64,000 nt of DNA from Streptomyces sp. XY006 (GTDB lineage: Bacteria > Actinomycetota > Actinomycetes > Streptomycetales > Streptomycetaceae): assembly GCF_002237655.1 (NCBI RefSeq), contig NZ_NOKT01000037.1:17216-81215 (forward strand). The letters are read 5' to 3'. How positions within the stretch are numbered: position 1 is the first letter of the stretch; each line of letters opens with the position of its first letter. Position numbers and translations under genes: made by a program. This document shows, piece by piece, positions 23,044-30,295 of the stretch. The notes under the pieces were generated by a model, which did no database searches, had not been told where the DNA came from, and saw nothing but the letters and a program-made list of their open reading frames with translations.

Positions 23044-24558
23044 TCACGCCAGCCGGATCACGTTCCAGGACAGCGGCTCCAGGACGGTGGCGAGCGTGCC
23101 GTCCTGGAGGGTCGTGCCGTCGACGGGGTGCGGGGTGACCCGCTCGGGGTCGCCGAGGGTGTTGCGGGCGTCCGGGTCGGCGTCCGCGAGGGCGCTGTGC
23201 TCGACGACCGAGGTGAGGCCGAGGCCGCCGAGGGTGACCTCCAGCGGCAGCGCCTCGGTGCGGCTCCGGTTGACCGCGAAGACGGTGACCGTGCCGTCCT
23301 CGGCGCGCACGGCGGTGGCGTGCAGCAGGTCGGTCTCGCCGTACTTCCTGGTCTCGTACGTCGGGGAGTCCACGCGCACGTCGAGGACCTGTCCGCGGCC
23401 GTACCGCGCGGCCTGCGCGAACGGGTGGAACGTCGTCTGCCGCCAGGCCGGGCCGCCCGGCTCGGTCATGATCGGCGCGATCACGTTGACGAGCTGGGCG
23501 AGGCAGGCGACGGTGACGCGGTCGGCGTGCCGGAGCAGGGCGATGAGGAGCGAGCCGAAGACGACGGCGTCGGTGACGCTGTAGTTGTCCTCCAGCAGGC
23601 GCGGCGCCTCCGGCCAGTCGTGCTGCTCGAAGGTCTCGGCGCGGGCCTCCCACTCGGGCAGGTACCAGACGTTCCACTCGTCGAAGGAGAGGTTGATCCT
23701 CTTCTTCGACTTCAGCCGCGCGCCCACGTGGTCCGCGGTCGCGACGACGTTGTCGATGAAGGACTCCATGTCGACGGCGGAGGCGAGGAAGGAGTCCACG
23801 TCGCCGTCCTCGGGCCAGTAGTAGGCGTGCAGGGAGATGTAGTCGACGAGGTCGTACGTCTCCTCCAGTACCGTCGCCTCCCACGCGGCGAAGGTCGGCA
23901 TGGACTGGCTGGAGGAGCCGCAGGCGACGAGTTCGACGCCGGGGTCCTGCTGGCGCATGGCGCGGGCGGTCTCGGCGGCGAGCCGGCCGTACTCCTCGGC
24001 CGTCTTGTGGCCGGTCTGCCAGGGGCCGTCCATCTCGTTGCCCAGGCACCACAGCCGGATGCCGAAGGGGTCCTTGTCGCCGTGGGTCACGCGCAGGTCG
24101 GACAGGGCGGTGCCGCCGGGGTGGTTGGCGTACTCCTGGAGTTCCAGGGCCTCGGCGACGCCGCGGGTGCCGAGGTTGACGGCCATCATCGGCTCGGCCT
24201 GGGGGCCGATCTTGCGCAGGAAGCCGATGTACTCGGACAGGCCGAAGCGGTTGGTCTCCGTGGAGTGCCAGGCCAGGTCGAGACGGCGGGGGCGGTCCTC
24301 GGCGGGTCCGACCGAGTCCTCCCACTTGTAGCCGGAGACGAAGTTGCCGCCGGGGTAGCGGACGGCTGTGACGCCGAGTTCGCGGACCAGGGCGAGGACG
24401 TCCTGGCGCAGGCCCTGGTCGTCGGCCACGGGGTGGTCCGGTTCGAAGACGCCGGTGTAGACGCAGCGGCCGAGGTGTTCCACGAAGCTGCCGAAGAGGC
24501 GAGGGCTGACCTCGCCGACGACGAAGGCTGGGTCGAGGGTGAAGCGGGCGGTGTGCAT
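23044..24558 (-). CDS. GH51 alpha-L-arabinofuranosidase
   Basis: A 504-residue intracellular GH51 enzyme (no signal peptide) that cleaves L-arabinofuranose side chains from imported arabino-oligosaccharides. The acid/base lies in WCLGNEMDGPWQ (the NE pair) and the nucleophile in LSFDEWNVWY. GSFVEHLGRCVYTGV and RYPGGNFVSGY are family N-terminal landmarks, and the C-terminal beta domain ends LEPLSWNVIRLA. The start at 24558 (MHTARFTLD) has AAAGGCG upstream. It has its own promoter, with a copy of the 15-bp IclR-type operator shared with the sugar operon 11 kb away, linking it to that regulon. Confidence 0.93.
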   Translation of the reverse strand: MHTARFTLDPAFVVGEVSPRLFGSFVEHLGRCVYTGVFEPDHPVADDQGLRQDVLALVRELGVTAVRYPGGNFVSGYKWEDSVGPAEDRPRRLDLAWHSTETNRFGLSEYIGFLRKIGPQAEPMMAVNLGTRGVAEALELQEYANHPGGTALSDLRVTHGDKDPFGIRLWCLGNEMDGPWQTGHKTAEEYGRLAAETARAMRQQDPGVELVACGSSSQSMPTFAAWEATVLEETYDLVDYISLHAYYWPEDGDVDSFLASAVDMESFIDNVVATADHVGARLKSKKRINLSFDEWNVWYLPEWEARAETFEQHDWPEAPRLLEDNYSVTDAVVFGSLLIALLRHADRVTVACLAQLVNVIAPIMTEPGGPAWRQTTFHPFAQAARYGRGQVLDVRVDSPTYETRKYGETDLLHATAVRAEDGTVTVFAVNRSRTEALPLEVTLGGLGLTSVVEHSALADADPDARNTLGDPERVTPHPVDGTTLQDGTLATVLEPLSWNVIRLA

Positions 24559-24618
24559 GGTCGCCTTTCGGGGTGGGTGGTTCCGTCTCGGTGGCGGCAG
24601 CGCCGCCCTTCTGCACTC

Positions 24619-24633
24619 GTTCGGCATTTCGGC
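24619..24633 (-). promoter_or_regulatory. Candidate IclR operator, site 4, upstream of GH51
   Basis: Reads GCCGAAATGCCGAAC on the minus strand, matching site 1 at 13 of 15 positions and in the same orientation relative to its gene. It begins 23 nt after the -10 box of the GH51 promoter, the same geometry as in the sugar operon. Confidence 0.55.
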
Positions 24634-24656
24634 AGTTGATCGTCACTTCGGACGGG

Positions 24657-24685
24657 ACCGTAAGGTCGAAGCGTCGGCGCGTCAA
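24657..24685 (-). promoter_or_regulatory. Promoter of the GH51 gene
   Basis: On the minus strand: -35 TTGACG (24685-24680), 17-bp spacer, -10 TACGGT (24662-24657). The predicted start near 24650 leaves a leader of about 90 nt that contains operator site 4. Confidence 0.6.
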
Positions 24686-24837
24686 TGGTCCGGTCGCACA
24701 TCGGACATGACTTTGCGGGCACGAACGGTCGTTCTCCGTTGAACATCGGACGCCGGATCGCATGACGCGCACACTTTCGGGCGCGTAGGCTCGGACGGGC
24801 TGCCGAAGCCGCCGGCCGGTGGTGAGAAGGGGGAGCG

Positions 24838-25449
24838 ATGGACATCGCGGGCGCGCGGACGATGGCCGCCCGAGTCACCGCCGCGCTCGGGCGCTCGCGC
24901 CGTGGCGCGGCCCTGCGCAGCCTGGCCGCCGACCTCACCGCGGCGGTCCGCGCGAGACCCCAGGCGCCCGCCGACGTACGGTCGTTGTGCCGGGCGCTGT
25001 GCGAGGAGATGAGCGCGCGGCGCGGCGGACGCCCCGTGGAACTGCGCTTCGAGCGCTTCCCGGACGAGATAGAAGTGACCGGCCTCTGGGTGGAGTTCCA
25101 GGACTTCGACCTGGTCATCGTGGAGGAACGGGCCGAGGCGGTGCAGCAGTTGGTCATCCTCGGGCATGAGCTGTGGCATCTGCACGCCGGGCACGGGCAT
25201 CACCACGGCGTGGGTGCGGCGGCGGCCCACGCGTTCGCCGACCGGCCGGGCTGGGACGACGTCGCGCTCGCGGTGGCCGCCCGCAACGGCTCGCGGGAGC
25301 GGGACGAGGCCGAGGCCGACGCCTTCGGGCACCGGCTCGCGGCGGGGTGCCGGGCGCTGCTGCCGGTCGGGCGCGGGCCGGACGTGCCCCTCGAACCCGT
25401 ACAGCGGTCGCTGTACTACCGGGGGCCGCGAGGAGGTGCGGCACCGTGA
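24838..25449 (+). CDS. HExxH metallopeptidase-like protein (ImmA/IrrE-type, 'toxin' annotation)
   Basis: 203 residues, cytoplasmic. A zinc-peptidase motif HELWH (His110-Glu111...His114, GHELWHLHAGH) is followed by an acidic helix ERDEAEADAFG that could give the third ligand, as in ImmA/IrrE proteins. An N-terminal helical part (RVTAALGRSRRG...RSLCRALCEEM) precedes it. Homologues in Streptomyces are annotated as toxin components, and with a downstream MAB_1171c-type membrane protein they form a conserved pair; the toxin label is not proved. ATG with GGGAG upstream; its TGA overlaps the GTG of the next gene. Confidence 0.8.
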   Translation: MDIAGARTMAARVTAALGRSRRGAALRSLAADLTAAVRARPQAPADVRSLCRALCEEMSARRGGRPVELRFERFPDEIEVTGLWVEFQDFDLVIVEERAEAVQQLVILGHELWHLHAGHGHHHGVGAAAAHAFADRPGWDDVALAVAARNGSRERDEAEADAFGHRLAAGCRALLPVGRGPDVPLEPVQRSLYYRGPRGGAAP

Positions 25450-26675
25450 CGACGGTGGCGCTGACCCCGGTCGAGTTCGTCAACCAGTTCTATCCGAACT
25501 TCTGGTGGATCCCCGCGGGGGTCCTGGCCGCCGCCCTGGCCATCAAGCTGCCGAGCATCATCCGGCTCTGGAAGGACCCGATGCTGCGCGCGGTCGGCGG
25601 GCTGCTGCTGCTCGCCTGCGCGGTGTTCGTCTTCGTGGCGCCGTCGACGATCGCGCGGGTCAACCGGCTCACCGGGGTGGCGAACTTCTCGGGCCCATGG
25701 GTCTACTCGCTGCTCACCGCGTTCTGCGCCTTCTGCCTGCTGCTGATCATCTCCTGGCGCAACGGCCTGTCCGACCGCTCGGAGCGCACCCGGCGCGCGA
25801 TGCGCGGGGTCGTGGCGGTCTACTCGGGTGTGATCGTCGCGATGTGGGTGCTGTTCGCCCTCGCGGACGTGCCGGTGGAGCGGCTGCGGGATCTCGACAC
25901 GTACTACGCGAACACCCCGTACATGCGCGAGGTGATCGTGCTGTACCTGCTCGCGCACACGGCGGCGGCGCTGGTCACCAACGGGCTGATCTGGAACTGG
26001 GTGCGCACCGACGGGCTCGACTCGCTGCTGCGCTGGGGCCTGAAGTTCCTCGGGGTCGGCTACGCGGCGCAGTTGTTCTTCGACGCCGCCAAGATCAGTG
26101 CCGTGATGGCCCGTTGGTCCGGGCGGAACCTGGACTGGCTGAGCACGGCCGTCGCCCCGCCGCTCGCCTGCCTGTCCGCCGTGCTCATCGCGATCGGCTT
26201 CATCCTCCCGCACGCCGGGCAGTACCTGCACGGCCGCTGGCACGTCCGGCTCGCCCACCACGAACTGCGGCCGCTGTACCTGCTGATGAGGACGGTCAAC
26301 GGCGCCGGGGTGCCGTTCCTGCTGCGTGCGACGCCGGAACTGCGGCTGGTCCGCCGGGAGACGTTCATCCGCGACGTGCTGCTGCCGCTGGCCCGGCACA
26401 TCGACGAGGACCGGCGCGAACGGTTCCACGACGCCGCGCTCGCCCTCGGCCACCCGCCCGACCGGGCCGAGGTGCTCGCCGCCACCGCGGCGATCCTCGA
26501 CGCGGCCGACGCCGGGAACCGGACGCCGGAGGACGACGGCGGCGGCGCCCGTGACACCACGGAGCTGCTGCGCGAGATCGGCGCCGTGTCCCGGGCCCTG
26601 CGCCGCACCGAGGACCTCCGGGCGATCCGCGCCCTGGCCCGTGACCACACGGAGGGCAGGTCGCTCACCGGCTGA
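25446..26675 (+). CDS. MAB_1171c-family putative membrane transporter
   Basis: A 409-residue membrane protein. The first 270 or so residues hold about seven hydrophobic helices (WWIPAGVLAAALAI; GGLLLLACAVFVFVAP; YSLLTAFCAFCLLLIISW; VAVYSGVIVAMWVLFALA; VIVLYLLAHTAAALV; LKFLGVGYAAQLFF; PPLACLSAVLIAIGFILP). A cytoplasmic domain of about 140 residues follows, with conserved HELRPLYLLMRTV and RRETFIRDVLLPL. The GTG start overlaps the HExxH gene stop (GTGA), so the pair is coupled. No transport signature is visible; the transporter label is by family name only. A sensor or anti-sigma-like role with the cytoplasmic peptidase partner is equally possible. Confidence 0.8.
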   Translation: MTTVALTPVEFVNQFYPNFWWIPAGVLAAALAIKLPSIIRLWKDPMLRAVGGLLLLACAVFVFVAPSTIARVNRLTGVANFSGPWVYSLLTAFCAFCLLLIISWRNGLSDRSERTRRAMRGVVAVYSGVIVAMWVLFALADVPVERLRDLDTYYANTPYMREVIVLYLLAHTAAALVTNGLIWNWVRTDGLDSLLRWGLKFLGVGYAAQLFFDAAKISAVMARWSGRNLDWLSTAVAPPLACLSAVLIAIGFILPHAGQYLHGRWHVRLAHHELRPLYLLMRTVNGAGVPFLLRATPELRLVRRETFIRDVLLPLARHIDEDRRERFHDAALALGHPPDRAEVLAATAAILDAADAGNRTPEDDGGGARDTTELLREIGAVSRALRRTEDLRAIRALARDHTEGRSLTG

Positions 26676-26900
26676 ACAAGCCCCCGGAGGCCACTCCTTC
26701 GGCGTCCGCGTGCGCCGGGCCCCGGTCCGAGCCACGGACGGGGGCCGCACGGGGGGCCGCGCGCACGGTGCGTGAAGGTACGGTGAGAGCCGTCCGGGAC
26801 GAGGCCCGCACGGCTCGAAACCGGGGCCGGCGGGGGGTGTTGTGCGCCGCACGGCCGTGGCCGGACGCCGGGGAGTGCCCGCAGGGGGCAAGGAGCCTTC

Positions 26901-26933
26901 ATGGCTGAGTGCGAGGAGTCGCATGTCGCGTAG
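26901..26933 (+). CDS. Possible 10-codon leader ORF before the monooxygenase gene
   Basis: ATG preceded by a strong AAGGAG (5-nt spacing) and followed by ten codons and TAG. It spans the start codon of the monooxygenase at 26923 in another frame, and its own codons supply the GAGGAG ribosome site of that gene. Translating ribosomes would therefore run through the downstream start, which suggests translational coupling. Evidence is the ribosome site and overlap only. Confidence 0.3.
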   Translation: MAECEESHVA

Positions 26934-28323
26934 AGCTGTCGTCATCGGTGCGGGGCTGGCCGGCATGCTGGCCGCGGCGGCCCTGTCCGCCGTCGCGGAC
27001 GAGGTGGTCGTGCTCGACCGCGACGACCTGCCCGAGGGGCCGGAGCACCGCAAGGGCCTGCCGCAGGGGCGTCACGCGCATCTCCTCATGGCCGGCGGCC
27101 TGGCCCCCATGGAGGACCTGGTGCCGGGTGTGAGCATGCGCAAGCACCTGCTCGCCGCCGGTGCGCACGAGATACCGCTGGGCTCGGGCATGGTCGCCCT
27201 GACGCCCGAGGGCTGGTTCCGGCGCTGGCGCCATCCCGGCCCGCGGATGCTGACCTGCACCCGGGCCCTGCTCGACTGGGCGGTGCGGGGGGCCGTGCTG
27301 GACAACACCGGGGTGGTCGTCCGCAAGGCGCGGGTGCTGGAACTGACGGGGTCGCGGGAGCGGGTGACCGGGGTCCGCCTCTCGACCGCCGCCGGGGAGG
27401 AGGACCTCGCCGCCGACTTCGTGGTGGACGCGAGCGGGCGCGGCTCGCGGATCGTGCCGTGGCTGGCGGGGCTGGGCATCGACGACGTGCGCGAGAAGAC
27501 GGTGGACGCCGGCCTGGTGAACGCCACCCGCCTGTACCGCACGCCCGAGGGGGCGGATCGTTTCCCCTTGACGATGGTGCAGGCCGATCCGTATCAGGGG
27601 CGCCCCGGCCGCAGCGGCATGGTGCTGCCGATCGAGGGCGGCCGGTGGATGGTCAGCCTGGCCGGCACGCGGGGCGGGGGCGAACCGCCCTCCGACCCGG
27701 ACGCGTTCCTGCGGTACACCCTGGACCTGCCCGACCCCATCGTGGGCCGGCTGATCTCCGGCGCGGAACCGCTCACCGAGGTGCACGTCAGCCGCAGCAC
27801 CAGCAACCACCGCCGCTACCTGGAGAAGGTGCGCGCCTGGCCCGAGCGGCTCGTCGTCCTCGGTGACGCGCTGGCCACGTTCAACCCGGCCTACGGGCAG
27901 GGCATGTCGGTGGCCGCGCTGGGCGTCCGGGAGCTGGACCGCGAGCTGCGGCGGGCCGGCCTCGACGCGCCCGGGCTCGCCCGGCGGGTGCAGCGGCGGG
28001 CGGCCCGGCCCGTGGAGTCCGCGTGGACGATGGCGGTGAGCCAGGACGTCTGGTACCCGGGGACGCGGGGCGGCTCGCCCGGGGTCGCCGACCGGCTGGT
28101 CACGGCCTACACCCGCCGCATGATCCGCACGGCGACCGGCTCGTACCCGGCGGCGTCGGCCCTCTGGGACGTGATGAGCATGACGACGGGGCCGACGCGG
28201 CTGCTGCGTCCGTCGACGGTGCTGGCGACGCTGAGCGGACCGCCGTTGCCGCCGGCGGCGGGGGCGCCGCTGACGGAGGAGGAACGGGCGGTCCTGCGAC
28301 GCCTGGACCGCACGGGAGCCTGA
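26923..28323 (+). CDS. FAD-dependent monooxygenase/hydroxylase
   Basis: 466 residues. The N-terminal Rossmann motif VVIGAGLAGMLAAAALS binds the ADP of FAD. GLPQGRHAHLLMAGG, the DG-type region DFVVDASGRGSR and the second flavin motif LVVLGDALATFNPAYGQGMS identify a group A aromatic hydroxylase/epoxidase-like enzyme. No membrane anchor. It follows the MAB_1171c pair in the same orientation but 247 bp away, a linkage also common in other Streptomyces. Substrate unknown. The start at 26923 is set by the family N-terminus and GAGGAG. Confidence 0.88.
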   Translation: MSRRAVVIGAGLAGMLAAAALSAVADEVVVLDRDDLPEGPEHRKGLPQGRHAHLLMAGGLAPMEDLVPGVSMRKHLLAAGAHEIPLGSGMVALTPEGWFRRWRHPGPRMLTCTRALLDWAVRGAVLDNTGVVVRKARVLELTGSRERVTGVRLSTAAGEEDLAADFVVDASGRGSRIVPWLAGLGIDDVREKTVDAGLVNATRLYRTPEGADRFPLTMVQADPYQGRPGRSGMVLPIEGGRWMVSLAGTRGGGEPPSDPDAFLRYTLDLPDPIVGRLISGAEPLTEVHVSRSTSNHRRYLEKVRAWPERLVVLGDALATFNPAYGQGMSVAALGVRELDRELRRAGLDAPGLARRVQRRAARPVESAWTMAVSQDVWYPGTRGGSPGVADRLVTAYTRRMIRTATGSYPAASALWDVMSMTTGPTRLLRPSTVLATLSGPPLPPAAGAPLTEEERAVLRRLDRTGA

Positions 28324-28327
28324 GACG

Positions 28328-28346
28328 GGGGCGGTGCGGCCGCCCC
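28328..28346. terminator. Possible terminator after the monooxygenase gene
   Basis: 7-bp stem GGGGCGG/CCGCCCC with a 5-nt loop, 5 bp after the stop and facing the convergent SMP-30 gene. The rest of the 229-bp gap holds only further GC-rich inverted segments. Confidence 0.45.
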
Positions 28347-28552
28347 GGTCGTCATGGCCGTGTTTCGGGCGGACCGCCCCGGCCGGCCCGTCGGCACACC
28401 CGCGCGCGGGCTCCCCGGACCCCGCCACCGCCCGCTCGTGAGCCTGTCGTCCCGACCGCCGGGACGCCGGCCGCGACGGCGGGCCGCGGCCTCGCCTCCG
28501 TCGTCCGCCTGGTGGTGGCGAACGACGATGACGCTGTCGTGCTCGTGTTCCG

Positions 28553-29401
28553 TCAGCCGGCGAACGCGGGCTGGGCCGCTCCCTTGCCCGCCCCCGGCAC
28601 CACGAACAGCGACCCCGCCAGGGCGGGCGGCTCGCTCAGGCCCGTGCGCGCCGTCGTGATGTACAGGTCGGTCAGCCCGGCGCCGCCGAACGCGCAGGCC
28701 GTCACCAGCGGCACGGGCAGGTCGATCACCCGGTCCAGCCGGCCCTGCGGGGTGTACCGCCGCACCGCCGCGCCCGCCCACAGGGCGACCCACACGCAGC
28801 CGTCGGCGTCCACGGTCAGCCCGTCGGGGAAGCCGGCGCCCTCCTCGATCTCGGCGAGGGTGCGCCGGCCGGACACCCGCCCGTCCGCGTGGTCGAAGAC
28901 GTCGATGCGCCGGGTGGGGGTGTCGATGTAGTACATGAGCCGCCCGTCGGGGCTCCAGCCGGTGCCGTTGCTGACGGTCACGTCGTCGAGCACGACCTCG
29001 ACCGAGCCGTCCCCGCCGACCCGGGACAGCGTCCCGCCCCCGGGCGCCTCGTCGTAGCGCATCGTGCCCGCCCACAGCGCGCCGTCGGGCGCGACCGCGG
29101 CGTCGTTGGCGCGCCGGCCGGGCACGGGTTCACGGTGCAGCCAGCGGAAGTCGCCGTCGGGGTCGAGGAGCCCGACGCCGTCGCGCAGGTTGAGCACCAG
29201 GCCGCCCCCGGCGCGCGGCTTCACGGCCCCGACGTGCTGCTCGGTACGGCGGACCGTGCGCCGTCCGGTGGCCGGGTCGTAGGTGTGCAGGCGCGAGCCG
29301 AGGATGTCGATCCACAGCAGCCGGCCGGCCGCCGCGTCCCAGGTCGGGCCCTCGCCGAGCTCGGCCTCCGCGCGCACGGCGATCTCGTACGGCCTGGTCA
29401 T
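28553..29401 (-). CDS. SMP-30/gluconolactonase-family sugar lactonase
   Basis: A 282-residue six-bladed beta-propeller that would hydrolyse aldono-lactones to aldonates using one divalent metal. The metal-binding landmarks are in place: ELGEGPTWDAAAGRLLWIDI with the first Glu, SNGTGWSPDGRLMYYIDT with the Asn/Asp pair, and FPDGLTVDADGCVWVALW. Its ATG overlaps the IclR stop by 4 bp, so lactonase and regulator are made together. Functionally it would sit between the zinc dehydrogenase at 5336 and the dehydratase at 4111, tying this locus to the remote sugar operon. Confidence 0.92.
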   Translation of the reverse strand: MTRPYEIAVRAEAELGEGPTWDAAAGRLLWIDILGSRLHTYDPATGRRTVRRTEQHVGAVKPRAGGGLVLNLRDGVGLLDPDGDFRWLHREPVPGRRANDAAVAPDGALWAGTMRYDEAPGGGTLSRVGGDGSVEVVLDDVTVSNGTGWSPDGRLMYYIDTPTRRIDVFDHADGRVSGRRTLAEIEEGAGFPDGLTVDADGCVWVALWAGAAVRRYTPQGRLDRVIDLPVPLVTACAFGGAGLTDLYITTARTGLSEPPALAGSLFVVPGAGKGAAQPAFAG

Positions 29402-30171
29402 CCCACGCTCCGGTGGCCGAGGTGCTCGGACAGCTCGGCGGCGCCCTTGGCGGCGAGCTGCTCCAGCTCGGCGCGGCGCTCCTCGCTCCAGCGGATCATC
29501 GGCACGGAGATCGACAGGGCGGCGACGACCTGCCCGGTGCGGTCGCGGACCGGCGCGGCCACGCAGCTGACGTCCGGGTTGGACTCGCGGCTCTCCACGG
29601 CGAGGCCCCGGTCACGGATCTCGGCGAGAGCCTCGCGCAGAGCGCCCGGGTCGGTGATGCTGTTGGGGGTCATCGCGACCAGCTCGGCGCCGTCGGGGAT
29701 CCGGGCGGCGAGCTCGTGCTCGGGAAGGGAGGCCAGCAGCATCTTGCCGACGGAGGTGCAGTGCGCGGGCAGCCGGCGGCCGGCGGCCGACACCATCCGC
29801 ACCGCGTGCGTGGAGTCGACCTTCGCGATGTAGATGACGTCGGTGTCCTCCAGGATCGCCACGTGCACGGTCTCGTCGCAGGTCTCGGCGACGGACCGGG
29901 CGACCAGCTGCCCCTCGGCGGCCAGGTCGAGCTGCTCGGCGTAGCGGGCGCCGAGCTGGTAGGGGCGCACACCGAGCCGGTAGCGCCCCGGCTGGCCGGG
30001 CACGGGGACGATGTACTTCCGGGCGGCGAGCGTGGTCACCAGCTCGTGCACGGTGGTGCGCGGCAGCTGCAGCTTGCGCACGATGTCGGGGGCGGAGAGC
30101 GTCCCGTCCCCGTCGAGGAAGAGCTCGAGAATGTCGAGAGCCCGGGTCACGGCTGGTACGAGTCGTCCCAC
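29398..30171 (-). CDS. IclR-family transcriptional regulator of sugar-acid genes
   Basis: 257 residues. An N-terminal winged helix-turn-helix (RALDILELFLDGDGTLSAPDIV then LPRTTVHELVTTL) precedes the IclR ligand-binding domain (GRRLPAHCTSVGKMLLASLP, DRGLAVESRESNPDVSCVAAPV, AALSISVPM). The GTG start at 30171 is preceded by a long AGGGAGGGGG stretch and fits the family better than an upstream ATG. A copy of the 15-bp motif sits between its promoter and start, so autorepression is likely. Candidate inducer: a sugar lactone, aldonate or 2-keto-3-deoxy acid. It is the only regulator in the window whose promoter carries this motif. Confidence 0.9.
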   Translation of the reverse strand: MGRLVPAVTRALDILELFLDGDGTLSAPDIVRKLQLPRTTVHELVTTLAARKYIVPVPGQPGRYRLGVRPYQLGARYAEQLDLAAEGQLVARSVAETCDETVHVAILEDTDVIYIAKVDSTHAVRMVSAAGRRLPAHCTSVGKMLLASLPEHELAARIPDGAELVAMTPNSITDPGALREALAEIRDRGLAVESRESNPDVSCVAAPVRDRTGQVVAALSISVPMIRWSEERRAELEQLAAKGAAELSEHLGHRSVG

Positions 30172-30207
30172 GACCGGCCCCCTCCCTAATGTGTTCTCAG
30201 CGCCCGC

Positions 30208-30222
30208 GTTCGAGATTTCAAC
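30208..30222 (-). promoter_or_regulatory. Candidate IclR operator, site 5, upstream of the IclR gene
   Basis: Reads GTTGAAATCTCGAAC on the minus strand, sharing GAAAT-n-nCGAAC with the other copies and in the same orientation. It begins 23 nt after the -10 box and 36 bp before the GTG start. Confidence 0.55.
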
Positions 30223-30245
30223 AGGCGATCGGCATGACGAACACA

Positions 30246-30274
30246 GGCTAGCCATAGAGGTTTGCCCGGGCAAT
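30246..30274 (-). promoter_or_regulatory. Promoter of the IclR-lactonase operon
   Basis: On the minus strand: -35 TTGCCC (30274-30269), 17-bp spacer, -10 TAGCCT (30251-30246). Matches the spacing and operator geometry of the GH51 and sugar-operon promoters. Confidence 0.5.
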
Positions 30275-30295
30275 GGGCAGAGGCGGGTCGGTCCG

